Assembly (NCBI GenBank): GCA_937902315.1
Contig: CALGUG010000060.1
Coordinates: 7,223 to 71,222, forward strand
Reading direction: 5' to 3'
From: an uncultured Chloroflexales bacterium
GTDB taxonomy: Bacteria; Chloroflexota; Chloroflexia; Chloroflexales; Chloroflexaceae
Length of the DNA stretch: 64,000 nucleotides
Made by a program: the position numbers and the translations under genes. Within the stretch, counting starts at the first letter, position 1. Each line of letters begins with the position of its first letter. Below are positions 24,622 through 35,576 of this stretch, piece by piece. Under the pieces are notes generated by a model that did no database searches, was not told where the DNA came from, and was given only the letters and a program-made list of their open reading frames with translations.

Positions 24622-25335
24622 ATGAATGAAGAACTGGAACATCGCTGGGATGTCACTCCAGAAGAAGCAGTCGAGATTCAAGAGCGCCTGCGCCACAAGG
24701 TCATCGTCGAAGATGATTTTGGGCCGATCAAATACGTGGCCGGAGTCGATATCGGCTTCGAGTCGGAAGGGACGGTCACACGCGCGGCTATCGCCGTGCT
24801 ACGGCTCGATGATCTTTCGCTTCAGGACTACGCGATCGCCCGTCTGCCTACCAGCTTTCCTTACATCCCAGGCTTTCTCTCGTTTCGCGAAATCCCCGCC
24901 GCTCGCACAGCACTCTCGCTCCTTAAGCAACAACCCGATATTCTGCTCTGCGATGGGCAAGGCATCGCCCACCCGCGCCGTTTGGGCATCGCGAGCCATC
25001 TCGGTTTGCTGACCAATATTCCCGCGATCGGGGTAGCCAAAACATTGTTGACCGGACGGCATGCACCCTTAGCCGACGAGAAAGGCGCTTGGGAACCGCT
25101 AGTCAGTGGCAATGAGGTGATCGGCGCTGTGCTGCGCACTCGCGTGGGCACCAAACCGCTCTACATCTCAAGCGGGCATCGCATTAGCCTGCAGAGCGCG
25201 ATCGATCTGGTGATGCGCTGCACCACCAAATATCGCCTGCCCGAAACGACCCGCTGGGCCCACCGTCTGGCATCGAGCTCTGATTCGGTAGCGACCCAAC
25301 TGCGCGCCGATTTCGATGCTGAGCATCCAAATTAA
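24622..25335 (+). CDS. nfi: Endonuclease V
   Basis: This 237-aa enzyme cuts DNA or RNA near deaminated purines (inosine). The family core is clear: YVAGVDIGF with the first metal-binding Asp, then AIAVLRLDDL, PYIPGFLSFREIP, DILLCDGQGIAHPRRLGIASHLG with the second Asp and the catalytic region, and GVAKTLL. The length fits the family, about 220-240 aa. Its stop codon overlaps the stop of the convergent gene at 25332 by 4 bp (TTAA). Confidence 0.95.
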   Translation: MNEELEHRWDVTPEEAVEIQERLRHKVIVEDDFGPIKYVAGVDIGFESEGTVTRAAIAVLRLDDLSLQDYAIARLPTSFPYIPGFLSFREIPAARTALSLLKQQPDILLCDGQGIAHPRRLGIASHLGLLTNIPAIGVAKTLLTGRHAPLADEKGAWEPLVSGNEVIGAVLRTRVGTKPLYISSGHRISLQSAIDLVMRCTTKYRLPETTRWAHRLASSSDSVATQLRADFDAEHPN

Positions 25336-26180
25336 TCGTTCTTAGGGCGAATGCGTTTTAAGGCTTGTTCTGTCCAGGTGTGGGAAGAGGGAACGAAGTG
25401 TTTGCCAGCCCGCAGCAGGTAGGGGTGGCTGATGCGCTTGAGGAAGGGCACAATTCCTTCGCGAGCGATCTGCAAGAGCGCGACGCGGTAGTATTCGAAG
25501 AGATAGGCGTTGCCAAGCTGAATGCCCGCTCGCACAGCGCCAAGCGCGACCAAGGACGAGACTTCCAAAAGCGAACGCTGCTCTTGATTGGCCGCATCTT
25601 GTAAGGTACCAAACAAGGCCGCCAAGCGTTGCGGCGAGGGCAGCTGTTCAACCTGTTGTTGCAGGGTCGTCCAAGCGGTCTGCACGCTGCTGAGGTCGAG
25701 CGGCGGCAGATCGAGCGTATCGGCCAGTACAGCCGAGGTGCCCTGCAGGGTCTCTAAAAGCGAGCCGAACGAATCGATATCGGCTTCGGCTGGAAGCAGT
25801 TGAGCCGCGCGCAGCTCTTTGACCAAGGCTTTGAGATAGGCTTTGGTGCCACCGATCAGATCGGAAGCGGCAGCTAACATCCAAAGCGGCGACCAACCGA
25901 CCGCCAAAACGCTGGCGAGTTCGAGCACATTGCCTGCTGTCTTGCGCTTCAGCAACTCGCCGACCGCCATCTCTTCGCGCGGATAAACGCCGTGAACATC
26001 GCCCACCAGTTCAACCGTGATGCGCAATAGACGGGCGACCGTTGCTTCGTACAGGCGCGAACGGCGCAAACGCTCGGGGATTATCACTTTGCTGGCTTCG
26101 TAACCTGCGCCGCCGACGACGGCGGCTCCGGCACGCACCACTCGCTCGGGGAGCGTTACGAGATAACGAAATAGCGACAT
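25332..26180 (-). CDS. Conserved-looking hypothetical protein
   Basis: I do not recognise this 282-aa protein. It starts MSLFRYLVTLPERVVRAGAAVVGGAGYEASKVIIPERLRR and is mostly helical with amphipathic stretches. One mildly hydrophobic segment lies at about 87-107 (NVLELASVLAVGWSPLWMLAAASDLIGG). There is no signal peptide. It may be a peripheral membrane or scaffold protein. The start at 26180 is chosen for the TAGGAA site upstream. The frame could extend 7 codons further to 26201. It is 72 bp downstream of yhbY on the same strand. It overlaps nfi by 4 bp tail to tail. Confidence 0.7.
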   Translation of the reverse strand: MSLFRYLVTLPERVVRAGAAVVGGAGYEASKVIIPERLRRSRLYEATVARLLRITVELVGDVHGVYPREEMAVGELLKRKTAGNVLELASVLAVGWSPLWMLAAASDLIGGTKAYLKALVKELRAAQLLPAEADIDSFGSLLETLQGTSAVLADTLDLPPLDLSSVQTAWTTLQQQVEQLPSPQRLAALFGTLQDAANQEQRSLLEVSSLVALGAVRAGIQLGNAYLFEYYRVALLQIAREGIVPFLKRISHPYLLRAGKHFVPSSHTWTEQALKRIRPKND

Positions 26181-26252
26181 AGCATTCCTAGGCAAAAACA
26201 AAATTCGCTCTGCCGTGGTTGGTCACGACTGAGCGAAGCTTGTCCAACACAA

Positions 26253-26579
26253 TTAGTAATCGTCGTCCTCATCTTCGCGACGGGGCAGATCGATCTGACG
26301 CTTTTCGGGATCGTGCTGATAGCGGAAGAAGATCATCACATTACCGACGACCTGAACAAGATCGCTGCGCGTCTCGGTAGCGATAAACTCTGCGACCTCG
26401 TGTTTGTCATCTTGACCATCGTTAAATTTGACTTTGATCAGTTCCAAACGCTCGAGCGCTTCATCGACTGCTTTGATCAGATTATCGGTCACGCCCAATT
26501 TGCCGATCTGGACGATTGGTTTGAGATGATGGGCCTGCTTTCGCAAGTAACGGCGCTGGCCGTTGCTAATAAACGACAT
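26253..26579 (-). CDS. yhbY: YhbY-family RNA-binding protein (CRM domain)
   Basis: This 108-aa protein is a single CRM domain that binds the pre-50S ribosomal particle. The family pattern is evident: RRYLRKQAHHLKPIVQIGKLGVTDNLIKAVDEALERLELIKVKF (core GKxGVT loop), then VAEFIATETRSDLVQVVGNVMIFFR. A short acidic-basic tail (RREDEDDDY) follows. The length is typical (95-110 aa). It likely shares a transcript with the downstream hypothetical gene at 25332. Confidence 0.93.
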   Translation of the reverse strand: MSFISNGQRRYLRKQAHHLKPIVQIGKLGVTDNLIKAVDEALERLELIKVKFNDGQDDKHEVAEFIATETRSDLVQVVGNVMIFFRYQHDPEKRQIDLPRREDEDDDY

Positions 26580-26688
26580 AGATTCCTTCCAAAACGTAGA
26601 CGGAGCGCCATAAGGCGCTCGTTTCCAATAAGAACACGAGTTAAGCCTACCACAGCCCTAGCCCATTCGCAAGCAGCTCAATCTTTTA

Positions 26689-26949
26689 TACGAAATCAAG
26701 TTGCTTTCTTTCTATTTGTCCCTCGGCAGAGTAGAACGTGACTATTTTTTGTTGTCTTCCCTAGCTCTTCGTGTTCCGCACTAATAGCATATCCGCTTGC
26801 ACAGTTTAGTGCTCTGGCGGCTTAGTCTTTACCCCAAACAAGGCTCAAACCGCGTCCGCCTACGGCTACCAAGGGCCTGCCCGCCACCAAGGGCTGGTAT
26901 CCGCCTCGCTGGCGAAACCGCCCCCACAACACAAACGGATTTGGTATTA
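26689..26949 (+). repeat. Composite repeat (family 2 with nested family 1 end)
   Basis: It opens with ATACGAAATCAAG and the TCGGCAGAGTAGAACGTGAC module. It contains a family 1 arm and core (26816-26872, core 26852-26872), and closes with ACGGATTTGGTATTAC at 26934-26950. The right end reaches the stop codon of the minus-strand gene at 26947. Confidence 0.65.
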
Positions 26950-27699
26950 CTCGATACGCAGATCTTCGATCTCGAGCCACTGCTCATCCTCGATCTGCAA
27001 TAGGCCAGCGCCGAAACGGCCCTGAGGCGTCACGATCGCGTATTGGTTGTCGATCCACAGTACCAAACCGAGCGGCGCTCGCGGCACAAAACGGCTTTCG
27101 AGCACAAGTTGCTCATCGACCCAAAAGCGCGCGCGCTCGGCCTGCCACTCGATCTGATAGCGATGCCAGTCGTCCATGGGAGCATGAAGAGCCGCTTCGC
27201 GTACGCCTAAAGCAGTCTGCCCGATCGGCCAGAGCGCGCGCGCCAAAGCGGGCACGCGCATAAGTGGGAAGGCCAAAGGAGCAGTCGGCGCGAGCAGCAG
27301 AAAACCAAGGCGGCTAGCGTCGATGGTGGCAGCCTTCCAGCCGAAACCGGGCACTTGCGCATCGAGGCGCATATCAGAGGGCGGCGAGGCGAAGAAGAAC
27401 CAAAGAGCGCGCGGCAAAGCGGGCCACGGGCTGCGCGGCAACAAGATCGGGTGGTTCCAAAAGCCGAAGCCAGCCGTGCCGCGCAATCGCTCGCAGCCAT
27501 GCGAAAAACGCGCCCGCAACGAGAGCGTTAAGGGCGGTCGCCACAGCATTTGGCTGCGCGCCAAGTGGTGATAATCGTCGAGCTGAGCATCGTGGTAGTG
27601 CTCGGCGCTGGCCCGGCCGAGCAACAGACGCTGAGCTCGCCCGCTGCTCTCGAGCCTAGCATTGCCCACCAAATAGGGTTTGCAATCGGGCTGCCTCAC
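26947..27699 (-). CDS. Concanavalin A-like/GH16-like fold protein, hypothetical
   Basis: This 250-aa protein resembles jelly-roll lectin or glycoside hydrolase 16-like proteins in its strand-rich order, for example RPPLTLSLRARFSHG, TAGFGFWNHP, DDWHRYQIEWQAERARFWVDEQLVLES and LGLVLWIDNQYA. The HRYQIEWxxxRxxFWVDE block is typical of such folds. The EXDXXE catalytic motif of GH16 is not seen, so I do not claim enzyme activity. There is no signal peptide. The start is GTG at 27699, 4 nt after the stop of the upstream YigZ-like gene, which implies translational coupling. Confidence 0.7.
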   Translation of the reverse strand: MRQPDCKPYLVGNARLESSGRAQRLLLGRASAEHYHDAQLDDYHHLARSQMLWRPPLTLSLRARFSHGCERLRGTAGFGFWNHPILLPRSPWPALPRALWFFFASPPSDMRLDAQVPGFGWKAATIDASRLGFLLLAPTAPLAFPLMRVPALARALWPIGQTALGVREAALHAPMDDWHRYQIEWQAERARFWVDEQLVLESRFVPRAPLGLVLWIDNQYAIVTPQGRFGAGLLQIEDEQWLEIEDLRIE

Positions 27700-27702
27700 A
27701 GC

Positions 27703-28311
27703 CTAAACCTCGATCACAACCGCGCTATCGGCGGTGGCTTCGCGCAGGGCTTCTGTAAGCGGCTCGATCACACTGACGGGCATCGAGAGGGTGAGGGTCA
27801 CATCGGCCGCGAACTCTTCGTTTAACACGGTGAGCTCATACTGAGCGAGGATCTTTTTGCACAAACCGTAAAGCGCATAGTCGACGCTCACCATCACCGT
27901 GCGCAAATCGACTTTTTCGGTGCGCGGCAGCTCGGCCAACACAGCTTTGACCGAATCGCCGTAGGCTTGCACCAAGCCGCCTGTGCCCAACAAGGTTCCA
28001 CCAAAGTAACGGGTGACAACCACAACTACATCGCCCAAGCCGCTGCCACGCAAAACCGCCAAAGCCGGACGGCCCGCCGTTCCGCTCGGCTCGCCGTCGT
28101 CGCTCATACCAGCCGTGACGGTGCCGCCATAGCCGATCAGATAGGCGTAGACGTGGTGAGTAGCATCGGGCATCGAGGCGCGCACTTTGTCGATAAAAGC
28201 GCGCGCCTCTTCAACGGTACTAGCCGGGGCTGCTTGAGCGATAAAGCGCGAATTCACAAAGCGCAGATCGACACGAGCTTCAGCCGCCGGAATGGGATAA
28301 CGTTCAGCCAT
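27703..28311 (-). CDS. yigZ: YigZ/IMPACT family protein
   Basis: This 202-aa protein has the UPF0029/IMPACT fold. The signature is DATHHVYAYLIG followed by MSDDGEPSGTAGRPAL and VVVVTRYFGGTLLGTGGLVQAYGDSVKAVL. The C-terminal RNA-binding-like domain is the last 70 residues. Members are linked to translation control and proline metabolism, but the bacterial role is unclear. It lies between the FHA gene (10 bp upstream) and the GH16-fold gene (coupled downstream), so three genes probably form one transcript from a promoter near 29205. Confidence 0.92.
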   Translation of the reverse strand: MAERYPIPAAEARVDLRFVNSRFIAQAAPASTVEEARAFIDKVRASMPDATHHVYAYLIGYGGTVTAGMSDDGEPSGTAGRPALAVLRGSGLGDVVVVVTRYFGGTLLGTGGLVQAYGDSVKAVLAELPRTEKVDLRTVMVSVDYALYGLCKKILAQYELTVLNEEFAADVTLTLSMPVSVIEPLTEALREATADSAVVIEV

Positions 28312-28320
28312 GAGCGATTT

Positions 28321-29151
28321 CTAGAATTGAATACGAAGAGCGAGTTGACCAAGACGCAACATATCGCCCGACTTCAGGGCGTGCAACTGGCGCGGCTGCA
28401 GACGCTGAGCATTGACCCAACTGCCGTTGGTGCTGTCTTGATCTTCTGCATAGACTTGACCGTTCTGGACCAACAAGCGCAAATGGCGCCTGCCGACACC
28501 ATTCTCGAGCGCCTGATAAGGTGTCAGATCGACTTCAGGGAAGAAGTTGCTCACCACATCGGCGCGACCGACCATGACCTGAGTTTGAGCGGGCAGCGGA
28601 ATAACCGCCCCAAAGCTTTCGACCGTGATCTGAACACCAGCCAGACTCGTACGCGACTGAGCAGCAGGAGCGACCGGAGGCTGCTGATAGACCGGAGGAG
28701 GCGGAGGCACAGCCGGAGCAGACGGCACAGCCGGAGCGGACTGAGAGGCGGGCGCGACTGAAGCAGGTGGCACGACGGGTGCGGGCGACTGTACCTGCTG
28801 CGGCGGCGGGTAGCTCGGCTGTTGCGGCACAACGGGCGCGCTGCTGGCCGGAGCCGCCACCGGAATGGATTGAGCGATCAAGGATGCGCCACAGTTGTCG
28901 CAAAATGCCTCGCCCGGAATAACGCTCATACCACACTGCGGACATGTGCTAGGGCCAGCAGAAGCGCTGGCGACCGGAGCCGCCACAGGTGCCACAGGTG
29001 CTACAGGCGCAGGTGCGGGGGCAGGTTGAGAAACAATCGTCGGAGGCACAGCCGAGGCCGGCGGATTAACGGGTATCAGGGCTGCACCGCATTGATCACA
29101 GAAACGAGCCGCATCTGGGTTATCAGAACCACATTGAGGACAAAATGGCAT
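28321..29151 (-). CDS. Zinc-ribbon and FHA domain protein
   Basis: This 276-aa protein has two N-terminal zinc ribbons (CPQCGSDNPDAARFCDQCG at 4-22 and CPQCGMSVIPGEAFCDNCG at about 68-86). A long Pro/Ala/Val-rich linker (about 100-170) leads to an FHA domain (about 182-276). The FHA has VGRADV, GRRHLRL and DSTNGSWVN, though the usual SxxH is GRRH. FHA domains bind phosphothreonine peptides, so it is likely a target or adaptor for Ser/Thr kinase signalling. The linker makes it flexible. No kinase gene is in the window. Confidence 0.88.
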   Translation of the reverse strand: MPFCPQCGSDNPDAARFCDQCGAALIPVNPPASAVPPTIVSQPAPAPAPVAPVAPVAAPVASASAGPSTCPQCGMSVIPGEAFCDNCGASLIAQSIPVAAPASSAPVVPQQPSYPPPQQVQSPAPVVPPASVAPASQSAPAVPSAPAVPPPPPVYQQPPVAPAAQSRTSLAGVQITVESFGAVIPLPAQTQVMVGRADVVSNFFPEVDLTPYQALENGVGRRHLRLLVQNGQVYAEDQDSTNGSWVNAQRLQPRQLHALKSGDMLRLGQLALRIQF

Positions 29152-29204
29152 AATTGAATTTCCTCGTGATTACAAACAGCTATTTCGACTCTGTATTAAA
29201 GAGA

Positions 29205-29213
29205 ATTATAGCA
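29205..29213 (-). promoter_or_regulatory. Extended -10 of the FHA operon
   Basis: On the minus strand this reads TGCTATAAT, 54 bp before the ATG at 29151. Confidence 0.6.
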
Positions 29214-29359
29214 CGCCGCTTTGGGCTAGCCCAGCGATAATAGGCAGAATAGCCTCTCACAAGGCATAAATAGCCCAAGCGAAAATCTTCTTCTAGCGAG
29301 AGCAGTTCTCTATAGTTATACGAACAAAAGCAGATTTAGGTGCATAAGCCGCCGAACGT

Positions 29360-31084
29360 TTAGCTAGCACTCAACTCCGCAAGGCTTGCCAGCAAATCGT
29401 CACGGCTCAGATTACTAAGCACTGCAACTTTGCCGATCTCAAGCGGTAAGATCCAACGCGCTGCCTCTGCGCTACGTTTTTTATCGCGCTCGATCAGCGA
29501 AAGCAGACGATCGCGGTCGATCTGGCCCAACTGCAATGAGAGGCCGAAGCGCTTGAGCAGGGCGTTCTGGCGCTGCTCAACCAGTTGTGAGGCGCGTCCT
29601 GTGCGCACGGCCAAGTTCGCCTCGAGCGCCATACCGATCGCAACCGCCTCGCCGTGCAAGATCGTATAGTCGCTGGCAGCCTGCAAAGCGTGGCCAAGCG
29701 TATGCCCATAGTTGAGCAGCATGCGAAACTGGCCCAAATCGCGCTCATCGGCGGCCACCACTTGGGCTTTCAGCGCCACACAGTAGCGGATCACGTGCAG
29801 CAAACAGGCCTGATCAAGCTGAAGCAACTGCTCGACATGCTCCTCCAGATAGTCGAAGAACAAGCCCTGCAGAGCCTCGCCCGGCAGCAGCGAACGCTCC
29901 AGCATGGCGTATTTGACCAGCTCGGCCCAAGCGGCTCGCAACTGGCGTGACTCCTCTTGCTCCACCAAGGAGGCATCGATCCAGACCAAACGCGGGTGGT
30001 AGAAGCTGCCGAAGATGTTGTGAGCCTTGCGATGGTTGAGCGCGTTCTTACCGCCCACCGCGCTATCGAGCATCGCTTCGAGGCTGGTAGGCAGCTTGAT
30101 CAGCGGGACGCCACGCATATAGGTCGAGGCCACAAAACCCACCAGATCGTCGATAACGCTGCCGCCAGCCGCCACGATCAGGTCGTCGCGCCCGAAGTCG
30201 GCCTCGTAAAGCCAATCGTAGATCTCACCGACGCTCGCTAAGTTTTTGCTCTGCTCGTCGTCGCTCAGCAGACGCACATGCACTGCAAAGCCCTGCTCGG
30301 TCAAACTGGCCTCGAGGCTCGGCCCGATGCGCTGCCAGGTCTGGGCATCGCTCAAGACGGCCAACTTGCGGCCGCGCGGCAACAGACGCCGCATCTGAGG
30401 CGCGAGGCCCGCTAGATTCTGCCAGCCGACCACAACCTGATAGGGCCAAGGCGTGGCGGGCACCACAATCGGGGCCTGCTTGCCCGCGCCGAGCAGATAG
30501 GCCAAGGGCGAGGCCGCCACATCAAAGGCCGCCTCCACCGCCGGAGCCTTGTTCAAAATCTCGACGGCCCGGATAATCTCGTCGGCGACCTGCTCGGACG
30601 TGAGGCGGTCGGTGTGAATCGTCCAGTCTGCGAGTGCGTAGATCGCTTGGCGGGTATGCTTCAAAGCTCGCAGTTGCTCAAGTGGATCGTTGGAGGCCAA
30701 CATGGGGCGAACCGCATCGGGAGTCGCGCGGCGCAGCTGCTCTTGAATACGGGCGTTCAGGGTTTCGGGCCGCCCTTCGAGCGTAATAGTCCAGCCAGTG
30801 CGCGCCATAATCCGGCGATTCTCGGGCCGCACCGGAGCGCCGCCGCCCGTCGCGACCACAAACGGCCCGCGCTCGCTCACCGACTGCAGCACCGCCGATT
30901 CGCGCAGACGAAAGCCGACCTCGCCTTCGCGCTCGAAGATGGTCGGAATGCTCATGCCGCTCTCTTCAACGATCATGGCGTCGAGATCATAGACGGGCCA
31001 GCCCAAACGCTCTCCGACCAGTTTCGCAATCGTCGATTTACCCGCTCCGCTCGATCCAATCAAGTAAATACCACGTTCTGCCAC
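29360..31084 (-). CDS. aroKB: Shikimate kinase / 3-dehydroquinate synthase fusion
   Basis: This 574-aa bifunctional protein covers two shikimate-pathway steps. The N-terminal 170 residues are shikimate kinase: Walker A IGSSGAGKST at 9-18, VYDLDAMI with the substrate Asp, and VVATGGGAPV. From about 200 the protein is 3-dehydroquinate synthase: AAGGSVIDDLVGFVASTYMRGV, PTSLEAMLDSAVGGKNALN, then the metal-ligand segments LNYGHTLGHA (about 457-466) and LHGEAVAIGM. The two activities are not consecutive in the pathway (steps 5 and 2), so the fusion serves coexpression more than channelling. The usual aroB-aroK gene neighbourhood is reduced to one gene here. Confidence 0.95.
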   Translation of the reverse strand: MAERGIYLIGSSGAGKSTIAKLVGERLGWPVYDLDAMIVEESGMSIPTIFEREGEVGFRLRESAVLQSVSERGPFVVATGGGAPVRPENRRIMARTGWTITLEGRPETLNARIQEQLRRATPDAVRPMLASNDPLEQLRALKHTRQAIYALADWTIHTDRLTSEQVADEIIRAVEILNKAPAVEAAFDVAASPLAYLLGAGKQAPIVVPATPWPYQVVVGWQNLAGLAPQMRRLLPRGRKLAVLSDAQTWQRIGPSLEASLTEQGFAVHVRLLSDDEQSKNLASVGEIYDWLYEADFGRDDLIVAAGGSVIDDLVGFVASTYMRGVPLIKLPTSLEAMLDSAVGGKNALNHRKAHNIFGSFYHPRLVWIDASLVEQEESRQLRAAWAELVKYAMLERSLLPGEALQGLFFDYLEEHVEQLLQLDQACLLHVIRYCVALKAQVVAADERDLGQFRMLLNYGHTLGHALQAASDYTILHGEAVAIGMALEANLAVRTGRASQLVEQRQNALLKRFGLSLQLGQIDRDRLLSLIERDKKRSAEAARWILPLEIGKVAVLSNLSRDDLLASLAELSAS

Positions 31085-31261
31085 GCTCTGCTCCCTATGC
31101 TCAAAACTAGGCTGGGTGAGCTGCCGCTGAGCAACCCACCCAGAGTTCTGCCAGCTTCAGCGCCGCACTATCGCCATCCAATGCGGCGAACCGGCTCTAT
31201 TGTACTCGTTTTCGCCCGCGCCGCCGACCTCTGCCCTAGCATGGCGATCGCTTCATTCTTC

Positions 31262-31320
31262 TAGCGGAGAGGGCTTGTTCCTCCCATTCGGTCCTTGGCG
31301 CGTCCGCCTCCGGCTATCAA
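31262..31320 (+). repeat. Dispersed repeat family 1, solo end
   Basis: The outer arm (TAGCGGAGAGGG, CTCCCATTCGGTCCTTG) and core at 31300-31320 lie between the AroK-AroB gene and phosphoglucomutase. A CCTCCGG base change is present. Confidence 0.75.
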
Positions 31321-31375
31321 GGTCCCGCCCAACAAAAGGGGCGTCTATCGCTGCGCCGAGGCCGCCCCAAACAGC

Positions 31376-33028
<1,653 letters not shown>

Positions 33029-33081
33029 TGACTTCCCCTTTCTAAGCGAGATCGCTCGTTCGATCCGCTGGCTTCCGCGAT

Positions 33082-34194
33082 TTAGACATCGAGCTCGTTA
33101 AATTTCAGGCCCATAGGTAGCGGCGCCGGGCGCTCTACGCGCGTTGTGAGCTGCACATGGCGTTCGCTGCGAGCCGACTCGAAGATGCCCAAAGTGATGT
33201 CTAGGATATGGCGCGCCAACTCGCCGTTGGCACGATGCGGGCGCCCCGAGCGGATCGCATAGGCCATATCGGCTACACCGATTCCACGGCTGTTTTCAGC
33301 GAAGCCATGCGAATAGGGGAAGGATTGGATCGTGCCATCGGGGCGCAATACCTTGATATCACCATGGAACATATTCGGATCAGGAGCGTACAAAATGCCT
33401 TCGGTACCATAGATCTCAAGGCGTGGGGTGTAGCCGAAGCTCTCTTTGGCGACCTGCAGACTCGCGATGGCACCGCTCTCGAAGGTCAAGGTTGCGGTGG
33501 CGTGTTGCGGGGCCGTGATCGCGAGTCGCTCGCCAAAACGGGGCGATTTAGGGTTGGTGATAGTTACCGCTTGGTGAACTTGGCCGACCGAACCCGTCAC
33601 TTTGCTCACCGGACCAAGCAGATTGACAAAAGCCGAAAGGTAGTAAGGCGCCATGTCGAAGAGCGGGTCCCAACCGAGCTCTAGGTAATCTTGAATGTTA
33701 GGGCGAGTCACACCAAAGGCATTGCCCATAAACACCGAGCCGCTGGCCGCATAGGGTGTGCCGATCCAGCCGTCGTCGATCACTTTGCGGGTGGTCTGCA
33801 GAGCAGCGCCGAGGATGGTATCGGGGGCACAGCCCACGCGCAAGCCTTTGGCCTGCGCCAAAGCCAAAACCTCATCGGCGTCGGCAGCGTTGAGTGCAAA
33901 GGGCTTTTCAGTATAGACGTGTTTGCCCGCCTCGAGAATGCGGCGGTTGATGGCTGCATGCGCTGTCGGCGCGGTCAGGTTGAGCACAATCTCGATCTCT
34001 GGGTGTGCCAATAGCTCTTCCACACTGCAGGCCAAAGGAACGTTAAATTCCTTGGCCTGGCGTTGTGCCAATTCGGGCACCAGATCAGCACAGGCGACCA
34101 CCTCTAAGATATCAAACGTTTGTGTACAGTTCTGTAAGTAGATCGAACTGATCTGCCCACATCCAATCACACCGATCTTTACCTTGGTACGCAT
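33082..34194 (-). CDS. Gfo/Idh/MocA family oxidoreductase
   Basis: This 370-aa NAD(P)-dependent dehydrogenase has [15 protein letters not shown] as the dinucleotide-binding motif and [20 protein letters not shown] as the catalytic-lysine motif. [25 protein letters not shown] corresponds to the substrate-domain helix. It is a more distant relative of the pair at 5.7-7.9 kb, with a longer C-terminus ([17 protein letters not shown]). The substrate is a sugar or inositol-like compound by family, not determined. It sits directly upstream of pgm. Confidence 0.88.
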   Translation of the reverse strand: MRTKVKIGVIGCGQISSIYLQNCTQTFDILEVVACADLVPELAQRQAKEFNVPLACSVEELLAHPEIEIVLNLTAPTAHAAINRRILEAGKHVYTEKPFALNAADADEVLALAQAKGLRVGCAPDTILGAALQTTRKVIDDGWIGTPYAASGSVFMGNAFGVTRPNIQDYLELGWDPLFDMAPYYLSAFVNLLGPVSKVTGSVGQVHQAVTITNPKSPRFGERLAITAPQHATATLTFESGAIASLQVAKESFGYTPRLEIYGTEGILYAPDPNMFHGDIKVLRPDGTIQSFPYSHGFAENSRGIGVADMAYAIRSGRPHRANGELARHILDITLGIFESARSERHVQLTTRVERPAPLPMGLKFNELDV

Positions 34195-34462
34195 CGTTGT
34201 TTGGCACTCCTGATCGATTACAAGAAACTATGAGGCAGGCGCGAAACGGCGCTCTAATCACCAAAAACTTACAATTCGCTGCGTGGTCGCAATACCGAAA
34301 AACCTAGACTTATGGTAGCACCTTTTTGAGGACACACCAGCAACGCAGCCTTCCAGATGCTGTCGAAAGATTACCAAGTGATTACCATCGTTTATCGCAT
34401 ACAAGCGGTATAGATGTATGAATACGTACACAAACGGACTTTCGCTGAAAGGAACATAGGTT

Positions 34463-34894
34463 ATGGTTAGACAAATTCGTGGTACAGTCAACTATGTTGA
34501 GCTTATCGGCTGGGTTGGTGATGAGCCTGAACAGCGAATCCTTGCATCGGGAGCAACTATGTGTACCTTCCGCGTCGCAACTAAACGGGTCGGGCCGCGC
34601 GATGCCTCCGGAGAGCGTACATTTGACACTGACTGGATTGCCGTCGAAACTTGGGACCGTCTAGCTGCCCTATGCCTACGTTCCCTCCGCAAAGGAAGTC
34701 GAATGCGCGTTATCGGCAGCTTGCACAACCAGACTTGGGAAGACAAAGAAACTGGTCAGCGCCGTCACAAGACTGTCGTTCGCGCCGAAGAGGTGATGTT
34801 CTTCGATAGTCGTATTCCATCGAATCATACACCCCCTCAGGAAGCCCCTGAACCGCTTGAAGAGTCTGAAGAAGCAGAGAATATTCCATATTAA
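34463..34894 (+). CDS. ssb: Single-stranded DNA-binding protein
   Basis: This 143-aa protein is a short OB-fold SSB. Family features are VELIGWVGDEPEQRI, ATMCTFRVATKR, DTDWIAVETWDRLA and LRKGSRMRVIGSLHNQTWEDKETGQRR. The acidic tail ends NIPY, compared with the usual DDDIPF that recruits repair proteins. Homotetramerisation is usual. The gene has its own region, with a large palindrome 36 bp downstream and a repeat-filled gap beyond. Confidence 0.9.
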   Translation: MVRQIRGTVNYVELIGWVGDEPEQRILASGATMCTFRVATKRVGPRDASGERTFDTDWIAVETWDRLAALCLRSLRKGSRMRVIGSLHNQTWEDKETGQRRHKTVVRAEEVMFFDSRIPSNHTPPQEAPEPLEESEEAENIPY

Positions 34895-34929
34895 AGCGCA
34901 TTTCATGTCTTCTTCGACTCCTTTTAAGA

Positions 34930-34997
34930 AACTTGCTGTGTAGAGCCAAGGTTCAACAACGAGTGGAGTTATTTGAAACAGCTCTACACAGCAAGTT
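34930..34997. other. 17-bp perfect inverted repeat after ssb
   Basis: AACTTGCTGTGTAGAGC (34930-34946) is perfectly inverted at 34981-34997. The 34-nt spacer has smaller inner pairs (TTCAA/TTGAA, AAC/GTT), so the whole 68 nt could fold into one arm. It may terminate ssb, but it lacks a T-run. Confidence 0.55.
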
Positions 34998-35187
34998 AAA
35001 CTCCAATACTCTTCCTCTGCAGCGAACCCTGCTTCTCCAGAGCCCCTACCTCTTATCTTCAAGGCTATAGGCGTTGAAACACGGCCCACTTTGCTTATCG
35101 CAGTAGGGCCGCGCCTGCTTTTCCCTGCTCGCTCAGCGCTCTCAGCGCATTTTTGTTTCTAAGCACATTCTGGCTTTGTATTTTGGG

Positions 35188-35254
35188 GGCGCTCTCGACA
35201 CAGGGTCTAGCCCCTTCTTGGGCGGGCGAGATGTTGGTAGCCGTAGGCGGACGC
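35188..35254 (-). repeat. Dispersed repeat family 1, solo end
   Basis: The reverse core is at 35234-35254. The rest of 34998-35576 shows only this repeat, a small hairpin (35447-35468, CCCATTGG with CCAATGGG) and the 5' region of the next gene. Confidence 0.7.
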
Positions 35255-35576
35255 GCCAAAAGCCACATTTGGGCTTACAAACCAATCCGCTAGAGCGTTG
35301 AATCCATCAAGCGAATTCGCTATCAGATCACCATTCTTGCCTCCTTAAAAAGCGCTGTACATGCCGCAGAAACTATTTAAAATTGTGCTAGAATAGGCGC
35401 ATATCACCCAAAACACATTTCAGATCATTTCCAACCAAACCTCACCCCATTGGTCTCCCCAATGGGAGCACTTTGTCAAAGAGAGTTTCAGCGTTATTTC
35501 GCGTCCTACCATCGTACTTTGTGCTTTGGTTTGAAGGGTTGGTCTTTTGTAGAGCAGCATTAGGAGGGAATAGTTC

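Noticed and set aside
26947..27699. Active GH16 glycoside hydrolase
   Set aside because: The strand pattern fits the fold, but I do not see the ExDxxE catalytic motif or a signal peptide.
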